The notes under the pieces were generated by a model that had not been told where the DNA came from, made no database searches, and saw only the letters and a program-made list of their open reading frames with translations. A DNA stretch of 64,000 nucleotides from Bradyrhizobium ontarionense (GTDB lineage: Bacteria > Pseudomonadota > Alphaproteobacteria > Rhizobiales > Xanthobacteraceae): positions 1,364,001 through 1,428,000 of the forward strand of contig NZ_CP088156.1 of assembly GCF_021088345.1 (NCBI RefSeq). The letters run 5' to 3'. This document shows positions 7,402 to 18,281 of this stretch, piece by piece. Within the stretch, counting starts at the first letter, position 1, and each line of letters begins with the position of its first letter. The position numbers and the translations under genes are program-made.

Positions 7402-7965
7402 TCACTTGATGTCGGAGGCGACCTGGACCTTCACCATCTTGTCGGGATCGGTCACGCTGCCGCCCGACGAGCCCGGAGGCGCCTTCTTGAGCTTGTCGAC
7501 CACGTCCATGCCCTGCACGACCTCGCCGATCACGGTGTACTGGCCGTTGAGGAAGGAGGCATCGCCGAAGCAGATGAAGAACTGCGAGTTGGCGGAATCT
7601 GTGCTGTCGCCGCGGCGCGCCATGCCGACGGTGCCGCGCTTGAACGGCGTGCTCGTGAACTCCTGCTTCAGGTTCGGATATTTCGAGCCGCCGGTGCCGT
7701 CGAACTTCTGGCCATCGCCGGTCTGCGCCATGAAGCCGTCCATCACACGATGGAACGGCACGTTGTTGTAGAAACCTTCGCGCGCCAGCGTCTTCAGCCG
7801 TTCGGCGTGCTGCGGTGCCAGATCAGTGCGCAGCTTGACGACGATGCGGCCCTTGGTCGTGTCGATGACGAGCGCGTTCTGCTTGTCCAGGCCGGCGGGC
7901 AGCGATTGCGCCAGCGCCGGCAGCGCGAACACGAGAGCGAAGACGAAAGCAACAGCCCGGATCAT
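7402..7965 (-). CDS. cyclophilin-type peptidyl-prolyl isomerase with signal peptide
   Basis: The frame is open from 8031, but the ATG at 7965 has GGAG upstream and begins a clear signal peptide, MIRAVAFVFALVFALPALA, with likely cleavage before QSLPAG. The mature part has FHRVMDGFMAQTG, the GMARRGDSTDSANSQFFICF stretch and YTVIGEVVQGMDVVDKL, so it is a periplasmic cyclophilin of 187 residues. It is related to the cytoplasmic enzyme encoded downstream at 6638-7102. coaD starts upstream on the same strand with a spacer of about 70 bases, and the three genes may share a transcript. Confidence 0.9.
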   Translation of the reverse strand: MIRAVAFVFALVFALPALAQSLPAGLDKQNALVIDTTKGRIVVKLRTDLAPQHAERLKTLAREGFYNNVPFHRVMDGFMAQTGDGQKFDGTGGSKYPNLKQEFTSTPFKRGTVGMARRGDSTDSANSQFFICFGDASFLNGQYTVIGEVVQGMDVVDKLKKAPPGSSGGSVTDPDKMVKVQVASDIK

Positions 7966-8038
7966 GGCAACTCCGAAAGAATGAGAGGGGAACACGTGGC
8001 GACGCCGCGCGGCGCAAGGAGCCGCCGGCACGGGATTG

Positions 8039-8533
8039 TCAAACGAACTTGGCCTTGAGACCGGCGACTACGGATGGCGGCACGAAATGCGAGACCTCGC
8101 CACCCATGGCGGCGATCTGACGAACCAGGCTGGCGGTGATGGGACGAACCGACACCGAGGCCGGAACGAACACGGTCTGGATGCCCGGTGCCATGACCTG
8201 GTTCATGCCGGCCAGTTGCATCTCGTAATCGAGATCGGTGCCATCGCGGAGCCCCCGGATCATCATGATGGCGCCGACGGTCTGGGCTGCGGTCACGGTG
8301 AGATTGTCGTAGGTCGCAGCCTCGAGGCCGCAGCCGGCGGCCGCTGCCACCGGGCCGAATACGTCACGCGCCATCGCAAGCCGCTCCTCGGTCGAGAACA
8401 GCGGCTTCTTGCCGTGATGCACGCCGACCGCGACGATCAGCCGGTCACAGAGGTGAACGGCCTGCCGGACCACGTCGAGATGGCCGTTGGTGACGGGATC
8501 GAATGAGCCCGGATAGAGCGCAATGCGTTGCAT
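8039..8533 (-). CDS. coaD: phosphopantetheine adenylyltransferase
   Basis: CoaD adenylates 4'-phosphopantetheine to dephospho-CoA, the penultimate step of coenzyme A synthesis. The 164-residue protein starts [20 protein letters not shown], with the nucleotidyltransferase NGHLD motif. It contains [15 protein letters not shown], the GMNQ substrate loop and [16 protein letters not shown] near the C-terminus, as in bacterial CoaD. It ends just upstream of the secreted cyclophilin on the same strand. Confidence 0.95.
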   Translation of the reverse strand: MQRIALYPGSFDPVTNGHLDVVRQAVHLCDRLIVAVGVHHGKKPLFSTEERLAMARDVFGPVAAAAGCGLEAATYDNLTVTAAQTVGAIMMIRGLRDGTDLDYEMQLAGMNQVMAPGIQTVFVPASVSVRPITASLVRQIAAMGGEVSHFVPPSVVAGLKAKFV

Positions 8534-8806
8534 GCGCCCGTCCTATACCGACCGGAACAGGCCGGCAAGCGGCTGGCGAAGCTGTGATGGCGGCAGCCCT
8601 CTCGTCGGCCTTGCCGGTCAGCGCGGCCGAGGACGTCGGAACCTGATCCCCTTCTGCCGATTGTTTCGTCGGCGTCCCCGCGACGAAACACATCCGCGAC
8701 GAGACGAAACCAATTCTCGAACGACGCGAAGGCAGCCGGAAACCCGGCCGGGTTATCAAATCGTTAACGAACAAAGGGCCGAAAACGGCCTTCACAGGGG
8801 ACCGTC

Positions 8807-9064
8807 ATGATCAAAGCGCTCTATGCCATTGCGGCGGCCGGAACCGTCGCTGCTGCCCTCACCATCCTGCCTGGCTTTGCCCCTCAGGTCGAAGCCAGCG
8901 TGCCCAAGCCGCTGGCCAAGGCGGACCGTCTCGATTTCCGTCCGATCGGCCGTGACTGCTCGCAGCAGGCGTGGCCGAACTTCGAGGCGTCGTGCCTGCG
9001 CAGCGCCGGCACGAAGGCAACGATCCGCGAAGCGCGGATGGTCGGGGTCGACCGGACGCAGTGA
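8807..9064 (+). CDS. small secreted protein of unknown function
   Basis: This 85-residue product has an N-terminal hydrophobic segment (residues 6-26) with a likely signal cleavage near FAPQVEA. A short mature domain follows, with two cysteines in RDCSQQAWPNFEASCLR that could form a periplasmic disulfide. An AGGGGA ribosome site precedes the start. The domain is not recognised. It sits between coaD (divergent) and gyrA (convergent). Confidence 0.6.
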   Translation: MIKALYAIAAAGTVAAALTILPGFAPQVEASVPKPLAKADRLDFRPIGRDCSQQAWPNFEASCLRSAGTKATIREARMVGVDRTQ

Positions 9065-9151
9065 GGCGAATAGCGAATATAAGGGAGGTCATTCTTCCCT
9101 TATTCGCCACACCCTATTCGCCATTCGCAGTCTCACTCGCCATTCGCCTCT

Positions 9152-11884
<2,733 letters not shown>

Positions 11885-12055
11885 AGGGGATTCCGGTCGG
11901 TTTTGACACGCGAAAATCGCTTGGAATCATATAGCGCATCGGGCCTTCGCAGGCCATCCCCAAACCGACCCGAACCGCGCTTTTTCTACTCGCCTTTCCA
12001 GGCACTTAACCAGACAGCACGACGGCGCAAGGCAGGCCGCGGGAACCGCCTCGGG

Positions 12056-12454
12056 CTACGGCCCGAAGACCACCTTGTGCATGATCCGCCCGGGCAGCAG
12101 GGTGAACAGTCCGGCGATCACCAGGGCGCCGGAAAACAGCGTGATCATGGCCCGGCGATGCGCCGCCACCCGATGGCGATGCGCGGCCCACACGGCGAGC
12201 GGCAGCACGCCCAGCGTGTAGATCGAAAGCAGGTGGATCGGGCTCCATGGACCAACCAGCCGGATGGTGTGAATCCAGAACGAGCTGACCGCGACAGCGG
12301 CCATCAGCGCGACCCAGATCCAGCCGATCGTTCGATGCGGCCAGGTCCCCTTCGGCGCGGCGAACTGGACGAGCCCCAGCGCGAACGCGGTCATCGCGGC
12401 AAGGGCGTGCAGCAGGACGGCGGGTTCGGCGGCGAGCAACGGTGCGAAGCTCAT
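12056..12454 (-). CDS. DUF2306-like membrane protein
   Basis: This 132-residue protein has about four hydrophobic segments and histidines near membrane boundaries: LLHALAA, FWIHTIRL and AHRHRVAAHRRAM. The sequence APKGTWPHRTIGWIWV resembles the DUF2306 family of small integral membrane proteins of unknown function. The ATG at 12454 begins the conserved part; the frame is open to 12538 but overlaps the upstream HD-domain gene. It follows that gene on the same strand after 16 bases and may be co-transcribed. Confidence 0.75.
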   Translation of the reverse strand: MSFAPLLAAEPAVLLHALAAMTAFALGLVQFAAPKGTWPHRTIGWIWVALMAAVAVSSFWIHTIRLVGPWSPIHLLSIYTLGVLPLAVWAAHRHRVAAHRRAMITLFSGALVIAGLFTLLPGRIMHKVVFGP

Positions 12455-12470
12455 GCGACAGCCCCGTCGG

Positions 12471-13106
12471 TCAGGTCGCGGCAGCCTGCGCGTTGTGCAG
12501 GCGCTCCTTGATCGCGTCGACATCGATGCTGCCCGCACGCATCTTGGCTTCGGCCTGCCCTTTCACCGCACCACACAGCTCGACGAGCAGAGCATCGTGG
12601 GCGCATACGATGTCCATCTTGGTATAGACGAGATCGTACTCGACGGGCTCCCAGGTCCCGAGATCGGCCAGATTGTGCTGCATCTGGACCTCGAGATGAT
12701 CGAGCGCCGCAGCGAACTTGGCCTCCGCCGTGGTCTTCGCCTCGAATTCATGGAAGAGATCGAATATCTCCTGCCCGACCGTCCCGGGCAGGCGCGACCG
12801 GATGTCCTCGATCGCCTCCCGCTCCTTGGCCGCCTTGGCATCCTTTCGGCTGCCCGTCTCGAAGAACGGGATGTCACCGGCCAGCGCCTCGACGAGGTCG
12901 TGGACGATGATCATCTTCAGCACGCGGTCGATCTCGACCGGCCGAGCGAGATGACGGTGCACGAGCAACGCGAGCAGCGACATGCTCCAGCTATGCTCGG
13001 CCACGCTCTCACGGCGTCCGTCCGACAGCCAGCTATGGCGCAGCTCGCGCTTCAAGCCCTCGGCGAGCCGGTAGAAATCGACGATCGTAGCCACAGCGTC
13101 TTGCAT
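12471..13106 (-). CDS. HD-domain phosphohydrolase (YfbR/HDDC2-like 5'-deoxynucleotidase)
   Basis: The 211-residue protein has the metal-binding HD pattern: AEHSWSMSLLALL, then MIIVHDLVEALAGDIP, then a later aspartate in AAALDHLE. This order matches YfbR and HDDC2-type 5'-deoxynucleotidases (COG1896), which dephosphorylate deoxyribonucleoside monophosphates. The ATG at 13106 has GAGG upstream. The frame is open far upstream to 13361, but that part overlaps ssb and has frame-shadow composition. Substrate specificity cannot be told from sequence. Confidence 0.8.
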   Translation of the reverse strand: MQDAVATIVDFYRLAEGLKRELRHSWLSDGRRESVAEHSWSMSLLALLVHRHLARPVEIDRVLKMIIVHDLVEALAGDIPFFETGSRKDAKAAKEREAIEDIRSRLPGTVGQEIFDLFHEFEAKTTAEAKFAAALDHLEVQMQHNLADLGTWEPVEYDLVYTKMDIVCAHDALLVELCGAVKGQAEAKMRAGSIDVDAIKERLHNAQAAAT

Positions 13107-13218
13107 GGGACCAACCTCGCACGATCGCTTGCGTCTCGGGCAGCGCCCCTGACGACCGCCGGCCTTCCGTCCCGACACGGACGGAAGCCGGCGCGTATCT
13201 GCAGCGTGCGCCCGCGCT

Positions 13219-13716
13219 TCAGAACGGAATGTCGTCGTCCATGTCGCTGTTGCGGCCGCCACCGCCGGCCGAAGCAACCGCGCGGCGCGGCGGCGCCATC
13301 GACGGACCGCTGCTGCCGAAATCGCCGCCCGGCTCATCGGCGAAACTGCCGCCGCCGCCACCGCCGCGGCCGTCGAGCATCGTCAGCGTCGAGTTGAAGC
13401 CCTGCAGCACGACCTCGGTGGAGAACTTCTCCACACCGCTCTGGTCGGTCCATTTGCGGGTCTGCAGCGCGCCTTCGATGTAAACCTTGGCGCCCTTCTT
13501 CAGATACTGCTCAGCAACCTTGCAGAGCCCCTCGTTGAAGATCACCACACGGTGCCATTCGGTCTTTTCCTTGCGCTCGCCGGTCGCCTTGTCGCGCCAT
13601 GTTTCCGACGTCGCAATGCTCAGATTGGCGATCGGCCGCCCATCCTGCGTGCGCCGGATCTCCGGGTCTTTCCCGAGATTGCCGACCAGAATCACCTTGT
13701 TCACGCTACCCGCCAT
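13219..13716 (-). CDS. ssb: single-stranded DNA-binding protein
   Basis: The protein has an N-terminal OB fold ([40 protein letters not shown]). A glycine-rich flexible linker follows, then the acidic tip DMDDDIPF, which recruits replication and repair proteins. Its 165 residues are typical. The ATG at 13716 has GGGAG upstream; GTG codons just before it are less likely starts. The long gap upstream suggests its own promoter. Confidence 0.95.
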   Translation of the reverse strand: MAGSVNKVILVGNLGKDPEIRRTQDGRPIANLSIATSETWRDKATGERKEKTEWHRVVIFNEGLCKVAEQYLKKGAKVYIEGALQTRKWTDQSGVEKFSTEVVLQGFNSTLTMLDGRGGGGGGSFADEPGGDFGSSGPSMAPPRRAVASAGGGGRNSDMDDDIPF

Positions 13717-14179
13717 CACCACTCTCCCGCGGTTCTCACTTCACCGGACCGGCCGCGCGCACCGGCCTCTCGGCATCAGGTGGCTAAACCCTTCCTCTCG
13801 CGGCGGACCCTATACGGTTGCCGCGCCCGCCACCCGTCCTCTCCATCGCTTATCCACATATAGCAAGCCGTCACGGATTGTTCCAGGTTTGTTCGCGCCA
13901 TAATCCCACAACCATACGTCGAGTTCCGTGGAACCGGAGGGAACTCAGAGTTCCCGCAATGGAACCCTCAAAAAGTTCCAAAAATCACGTAAAAGTAATT
14001 AACTTTCATCAACTTAGAAAGCCCCACTTCCTCCTCGGATGTGGCTTTTGGGCGACGGTATTCCAGGTTGAATCGTCTATATTTGCGGATGGATTGGGGC
14101 CGCGATGGCGGTCGCAACAGTTCATCAGAAGCGCGCCTCCGGGGACAAATTGGGGGACGCCCAACGCGGGAGACTTGGG
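13717..14179. promoter_or_regulatory. 463-base gene-free stretch with GTTCC/GGAAC half-sites and an OMP-type promoter element
   Basis: Between ssb (minus) and the first outer-membrane gene (plus) there is a cluster of GTTCC and GGAAC half-sites. It includes the perfect palindrome GGAACTC-A-GAGTTCC (13940-13954) and GAGTTCC-GT-GGAAC (13921-13934). An A/T-rich tract follows at 13971-14015. The sequence TTTTGGGCGACGG (14046) with CTATAT (14077) matches elements before two other genes of the array and is the likely promoter of the first. The palindromes could be operator sites; this is inference. Confidence 0.5.
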
Positions 14180-14956
14180 ATGAGACATCCGATGACGAGA
14201 ATTTTTCTTGGAGCCGCCAGCCTGATGGTTCTGGGTGCACTGGCGCCGGCGGGAGCCGCCGATCTCGCCGCCCGCCCGTACACCAAGGCGCCGGTGGCAG
14301 CGTCCGCACCGCTTCCGACCTGGACCGGCTTCTATCTCGGTCTCCAGGGCGGCGGCGGCTGGGGTCGCAGTGATGAGACCTACTTCTTTGCGCCGAATGT
14401 CGTCGGCTTTACACCGACGCAGCGGTACGACATCAGCGGCGGCTTCGTCGGCGGCGTGGTCGGCTACAACTGGCAGGTCGACAATATCGTGTTCGGCCTC
14501 GAAGGCGACTATCACTGGGCCGACATCAACGGTCGCTCAGCGGTGATCAGCTCCGGCGCCGGTTTCGGCGATACCTACTTCACTAAGCTGCGCGGCTTCG
14601 GCGACATCAAGGGCCGGCTCGGCTGGGCAACAGGTCCGGCGCTGCTCTTCGTCAGCGGCGGCGCCTCGGTTGGCGACTTGCAGCACCGCTATGATCCGGG
14701 CATCGCGCCTCCTCCGGCCGGTGCGGTGCAGAACGACTGGCGCTGGGGTTGGACCATCGGCGCCGGCGCTGAATACATGTTCGCCGCCAACTGGTCGGCG
14801 AAGGTTGAGTACAACTACATCGATTTTGGCGAGAGCACGATTCAGTACACGAATCCGCTCGTCACGACCAACCGCTCCGAGTGGAAGGACACCGTGCACA
14901 CCGTCAAGGCCGGCATCTCCTATCACTTCGGCGGCCCGATCATGTCGCGCTACTGA
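14180..14956 (+). CDS. outer-membrane beta-barrel protein, array member 1
   Basis: This 258-residue protein has a signal peptide cleaved near GAAD, then the family N-terminus [11 protein letters not shown]. It continues as a small opacity-type (Omp25/OmpA-like) eight-stranded barrel: [55 protein letters not shown], and the terminal strand VKAGISYHFGGPIMSRY ending in an aromatic. The ATG at 14180 has GGGAG at 14168-14172. It is the first of five tandem paralogues and lacks the Cys pair of members 2-4. A terminator follows. The exact role is unknown; related rhizobial barrels are abundant surface proteins. Confidence 0.85.
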   Translation: MRHPMTRIFLGAASLMVLGALAPAGAADLAARPYTKAPVAASAPLPTWTGFYLGLQGGGGWGRSDETYFFAPNVVGFTPTQRYDISGGFVGGVVGYNWQVDNIVFGLEGDYHWADINGRSAVISSGAGFGDTYFTKLRGFGDIKGRLGWATGPALLFVSGGASVGDLQHRYDPGIAPPPAGAVQNDWRWGWTIGAGAEYMFAANWSAKVEYNYIDFGESTIQYTNPLVTTNRSEWKDTVHTVKAGISYHFGGPIMSRY

Positions 14957-14981
14957 TTGCACGCGCGAATTGAATATGTCG

Positions 14982-15010
14982 AAAGGCCGGCCTTGCGCCG
15001 GCCTTTTTTT
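14982..15010 (+). terminator. intrinsic terminator after array member 1
   Basis: AAAGGCCGG and CCGGCCTTT form a 9-bp stem around a 7-base loop, followed by a T-run. Confidence 0.85.
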
Positions 15011-15047
15011 GTGTGCCAAAACCGGCACTTGCTGGGCCGATGTGTCG

Positions 15048-15084
15048 TTTGGGTGACGGCTTTTCGCGGCGGAAGGGGCTATCA
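15048..15084 (+). promoter_or_regulatory. shared promoter-like element before array member 2
   Basis: TTTGGGTGACGG is followed 19 bases later by CTATCA. The same arrangement occurs before member 1 (TTTTGGGCGACGG-18-CTATAT, 14046-14082) and member 5 (TTTGAGGTGACGG-19-CTATAG, 18153-18190). Conservation between otherwise different upstream regions suggests a functional -35/-10 pair. Confidence 0.5.
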
Positions 15085-15149
15085 AGGTCCGGCGGGTGGG
15101 CGTTGGTGAGAGTGTGCGTGCGGGCATCGGGCTTGGTTTGGGGACTGCG

Positions 15150-15905
15150 ATGAGAAGGCTGTTGCTGGGGGCGACAACTTCGCTGGCGCTGGGGTTTGCG
15201 CCGGCGATCGCAGCCGATTTGCCCGCGCGCACCTTCACCAAGGCGCCCGCGATGATCGCGACGATCTATGATTGGAGCGGCTTCTACCTCGGCCTGAATG
15301 CCGGTGGCGCCTCGGCCCGCAGCTGCTGGACCAACAACGTCTCCTTTGCCGGCGTCACTGCGACGAACGCCGAAGGCTGCCATGATGCGACCGGTGCGCT
15401 GGCCGGCGGCCAGATCGGCTATCGCTGGCAGGCGGGCGGCTGGGTGTTTGGCGTCGAAGGCCAGGGCAACTGGGCCAACCTGAAGGGCAGCAACACCAGC
15501 CAGCTCGTCCCGGCCGTGACCAACCAGACCAAGATCAACAGCGTTGGCGTGCTGACCGGCCAGATTGGCTACGCCTGGAACAACGTGCTCTGGTACGTGA
15601 AGGGCGGCGCCGCGGTCGCAGGCGAGAAGTACAACGGCCTTGCCACGGCGACGGGGACGGCGTTCGACCAGTCGAGCGCGACGCGCTGGGGGGCTGCGGT
15701 CGGCACCGGTGTCGAGGTCGGCTTTGCGAAGAACTGGTCGGTCGGCGCCGAATACGAGCACATCTTCATGGGCAACAAGGCCCTGAACTTCTCCGGCGTT
15801 CCGGCCGGTGCGGCGACCCGGACCGATACGGTCGGCCAGGATGTCGACATGGCCACGGTCCGTGTCAACTATCGCTGGGGCGGCCCTGTCGTCTCCAAGC
15901 ACTGA
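15150..15905 (+). CDS. outer-membrane beta-barrel protein, array member 2
   Basis: This 251-residue protein has a signal peptide MRRLLLGATTSLALGFAPA and a mature start near ADLPARTFTKAP. Barrel strands include WSGFYLGLNAGG, GQIGYRWQAGGWVFGVEGQ, LTGQIGYAWNNVLWYVKGG, GTGVEVGFAKNWSVGAEYEHIFMG and a final VRVNYRWGGPVVSKH. It shares with members 3 and 4 a cysteine pair in the first external loop (SCWT ... EGCHDATG). The last five codons plus the stop are followed by an exact 16-base duplicate. A promoter-like element lies at 15048-15084. Confidence 0.85.
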   Translation: MRRLLLGATTSLALGFAPAIAADLPARTFTKAPAMIATIYDWSGFYLGLNAGGASARSCWTNNVSFAGVTATNAEGCHDATGALAGGQIGYRWQAGGWVFGVEGQGNWANLKGSNTSQLVPAVTNQTKINSVGVLTGQIGYAWNNVLWYVKGGAAVAGEKYNGLATATGTAFDQSSATRWGAAVGTGVEVGFAKNWSVGAEYEHIFMGNKALNFSGVPAGAATRTDTVGQDVDMATVRVNYRWGGPVVSKH

Positions 15906-15921
15906 CGTCTCCAAGCACTGA
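15890..15921 (+). repeat. exact 16-base tandem duplication over a stop codon
   Basis: CGTCTCCAAGCACTGA occurs twice in a row. The first copy encodes the last residues and stop of array member 2; the second copy lies after the stop. Confidence 0.9.
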
Positions 15922-16257
15922 CATCCGACGTCCTGAGGTCTGCAGGTCTCCTCGAGGGACTGACTTCGCCCGACTCGCGTGATCATTCGGCTGGTGGCCC
16001 GCGGCCGGGTGTGGCCGAGATCATTTTCGGCTGCGGCCGAAGCTCACCACGTCTGCCCGCCATGACCGGTGCGAGCCAACCCGCGGGCGACCATCCTTAA
16101 CCCCCGCTTAAGCACGATCCGCAGATCCGGACGCACGCGTCGGAGCGCTCACAGCTTTAGAAATCAGTGCCCCCTACAACCAATGGCAGGCCACGCGAGC
16201 GTGGACCCCGGATCGGAGGGATCCGGCGCGAGGACATTTGGGACTGGGGAGACAGCA
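15906..16257. other. 352-base gene-free stretch between array members 2 and 3
   Basis: No gene is seen. A small hairpin, TTCGGC-TGCG-GCCGAA, lies at 16026-16041, and TTAACCCCCGCTTAA (16097-16111) is an interrupted inverted repeat. No T-rich terminator and no copy of the shared promoter element were found. Member 3 has its own strong ribosome site GGGGAGA just before its start. Confidence 0.4.
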
Positions 16258-17049
16258 ATGAAGACAACTCTGATCATGACCGCGGGCGTCGCAGCGCTGG
16301 GACTGGCTCCCGCCTCGGCAGCCGACTTCGCCACGCGCCCCTATGGCAAGGCACCGGCGCCCGCCTATGTCACGCCGTTGCCGAGCTGGGCCGGCTTCTA
16401 TCTCGGCGCCAACGGCGGCGCCGACTGGAGCCACAATTGCTGGACGCTGAATCGGGTCGCCGGCGTAGCCGTCGTGCCGACACAATCCGAAGGCTGCCAC
16501 AACGCGACGAGCGGCCTCATCGGCGGCCAGGTCGGCTATCGCTGGCAGGCCGCGAGCTGGGTGTTCGGCCTCGAAGCCCAAGGCAACTGGACCGACCTGA
16601 AGTCGTCCAATGCGAGTGCTGCGGCGCTCGCGACCGGCATCACCAACACCACCAACACCACCAAGACCGACGCGATCGGCCTGTTCACCGGCCAGGTCGG
16701 CTATGCCTGGGGCAACGTGCTCTGGTACGTGAAGGGCGGCGCGGCGGTCACGCACAACAAATACACCGGCACCGCCAATGCAGCCGCCCCCTTCGCCGTA
16801 GGCACGCTGCTCGATTCCGCCAGCGAAACCCGCTGGGGCGGCACCGTGGGCACGGGCGTCGAGTTCGGCTTCGCGCCGAACTGGTCGGTCGCGGTCGAGT
16901 ACGACCACCTGTTCATGGGCTCACATGACATCACCTTCCCGGCCACCGCGACCGTGCTGTCGCGGGTCGACACGATCAAGCAGGACATCGACATGGCGAC
17001 CGTTCGGGTCAACTACCGATTCGGCGCGCCGGTGACCGCGCGCTACTGA
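16258..17049 (+). CDS. outer-membrane beta-barrel protein, array member 3
   Basis: This 263-residue protein has the signal peptide MKTTLIMTAGVAALGLAPASA and mature start ADFATRPYGKAP. The barrel has WAGFYLGANGG, GQVGYRWQAASWVFGLEAQGNW, LFTGQVGYAWGNVLWYVKGG, GTGVEFGFAPNWSVAVEYDHLFMG and the last strand VRVNYRFGAPVTARY. It carries the loop-1 cysteine pair (NCWTL ... EGCHNATS). A Thr/Asn-rich run (ITNTTNTTKT) replaces a loop. The start at 16258 is set by GGGGAGA and the signal peptide; the frame is open to 16069. It resembles members 2 and 4 more than 1 and 5. Confidence 0.85.
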   Translation: MKTTLIMTAGVAALGLAPASAADFATRPYGKAPAPAYVTPLPSWAGFYLGANGGADWSHNCWTLNRVAGVAVVPTQSEGCHNATSGLIGGQVGYRWQAASWVFGLEAQGNWTDLKSSNASAAALATGITNTTNTTKTDAIGLFTGQVGYAWGNVLWYVKGGAAVTHNKYTGTANAAAPFAVGTLLDSASETRWGGTVGTGVEFGFAPNWSVAVEYDHLFMGSHDITFPATATVLSRVDTIKQDIDMATVRVNYRFGAPVTARY

Positions 17050-17077
17050 CGAAGAGCCGCTCCTCGGAGCCCATCAG

Positions 17078-17105
17078 AAAGGCCGGCGCTCGCGCCGGCC
17101 TTTTT
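17078..17105 (+). terminator. intrinsic terminator after array member 3
   Basis: AAAGGCCGGCG and CGCCGGCCTTT form a stem of about 11 bp with a tight loop, followed by five T. Confidence 0.85.
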
Positions 17106-17262
17106 CGTGTCCGCAGCTCGGCATCGATGCGGCTCTTTTGTGTTAAATATTTGATATATAACGCTTTTTACCGGTTGTGGCCCCTGCGTTACAGCGCCCC
17201 CGGGGGGCCGCGTGTATGAACATTTCCATCGCTTGTCATTCCAACTCCCTGGGGGAACATTG

Positions 17263-17991
17263 ATGAAGAAGTTGCTTGTGATCACGACGGCGCTCGTCGC
17301 CATCGCGACCGCCACATCCGCCTCGGCGGCCGACATGGCGGCGCGCCCCTACACCAAGGCACCGCCGATGATGGTCGCCATCAACGATTGGAGCGGATTC
17401 TATCTCGGCCTGAACGGCGGTTATGGATCGAGCCGCAATTGCTGGACTCTCGCGGACGGTCGAGCCGAGGGCTGCCACAATGCCACCGGCGGCACCATCG
17501 GCGGTCAGTTCGGGTATCGCTGGCAGATGAACTCGGTCGTGTTCGGCCTTGAGGCGCAGGGCAACTGGGCCGACTTGACCGGCAACAACGTCACCCCGCT
17601 ATTCGCGCCCGATCGCAACCGCACCAAGCTCAGCGCCTTCGGCCTGTTCACCGGGCAGATCGGCTATTCCTTCGACAACGTCCTGCTCTACGCCAAGGGC
17701 GGCGCGGCCGTCACCGACACCAAGTACGAGATCTTTTCCGGCGTGATCAACACCGTGCTGGCCACCACGACGGTACACAAGTGGGGCGCGACCGTCGGCG
17801 CTGGCGTCGAATACGCCTTCTCGCCGAACTGGTCGGTGGGCTTCGAATACGACCACCTGTTCATGGGCAACACGAACGTCCCGTTCCGCGGCGCGGTCTT
17901 CACCCAGACCGATAACATCAAGCAGGATGTCGATCTGTTCACGGCTCGCCTGAACTATCGGTTCGGCGGCCCGGTCATCGCCAAGTATTGA
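17263..17991 (+). CDS. outer-membrane beta-barrel protein, array member 4
   Basis: This 242-residue protein has the signal peptide MKKLLVITTALVAIATATSASA and mature start [12 protein letters not shown]. Barrel strands include WSGFYLGLNGGYG, GQFGYRWQMNSVVFGLEAQGNW, LFTGQIGYSFDNVLLYAKGG, AGVEYAFSPNWSVGFEYDHLFMG and the final LNYRFGGPVIAKY. The loop-1 cysteine pair has the shortest spacing of the three (NCWTLADGRAEGCHNATG). GGGGGAAC precedes the ATG. The A/T-rich upstream segment (TTAAATATTTGATATATAA) probably holds its promoter; the shared GACGG element is not present there. Confidence 0.85.
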   Translation: MKKLLVITTALVAIATATSASAADMAARPYTKAPPMMVAINDWSGFYLGLNGGYGSSRNCWTLADGRAEGCHNATGGTIGGQFGYRWQMNSVVFGLEAQGNWADLTGNNVTPLFAPDRNRTKLSAFGLFTGQIGYSFDNVLLYAKGGAAVTDTKYEIFSGVINTVLATTTVHKWGATVGAGVEYAFSPNWSVGFEYDHLFMGNTNVPFRGAVFTQTDNIKQDVDLFTARLNYRFGGPVIAKY

Positions 17992-18015
17992 TCAGCTTCT
18001 ACAAGTCTAGTCCTG

Positions 18016-18041
18016 AAAGGCCGGCGCAAGCCGGCCTTTTT
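18016..18041 (+). terminator. intrinsic terminator after array member 4
   Basis: AAAGGCCGGC and GCCGGCCTTT flank a very short loop and are followed by T residues. Confidence 0.85.
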
Positions 18042-18281
18042 GTTGCGCTGCGGACAATGCTGGCTTTTGCGTGACAGGCGGAACCCAAGCATCTGAGCAA
18101 CAAAGGCTTTCTGCGCTACCCCGTAGATCCCCGGTTTCGCCGCGACTGTGGCTTTGAGGTGACGGCAATCCGCGCGGAACCCGGCTATAGGAGGTTCGTC
18201 AACTTGAACGGGTGAGTCTGTTTCGTGCGTGAAAGCTTCGGTGCGACGCGGACTTCTAGGACTAAACTGGAGAGAAGAAGA

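Noticed and set aside
13930..13990. EcfG (general stress) promoter from GGAAC motifs
   Set aside because: None of the GGAAC sites has a CGTT at 16-17 bases on either strand.
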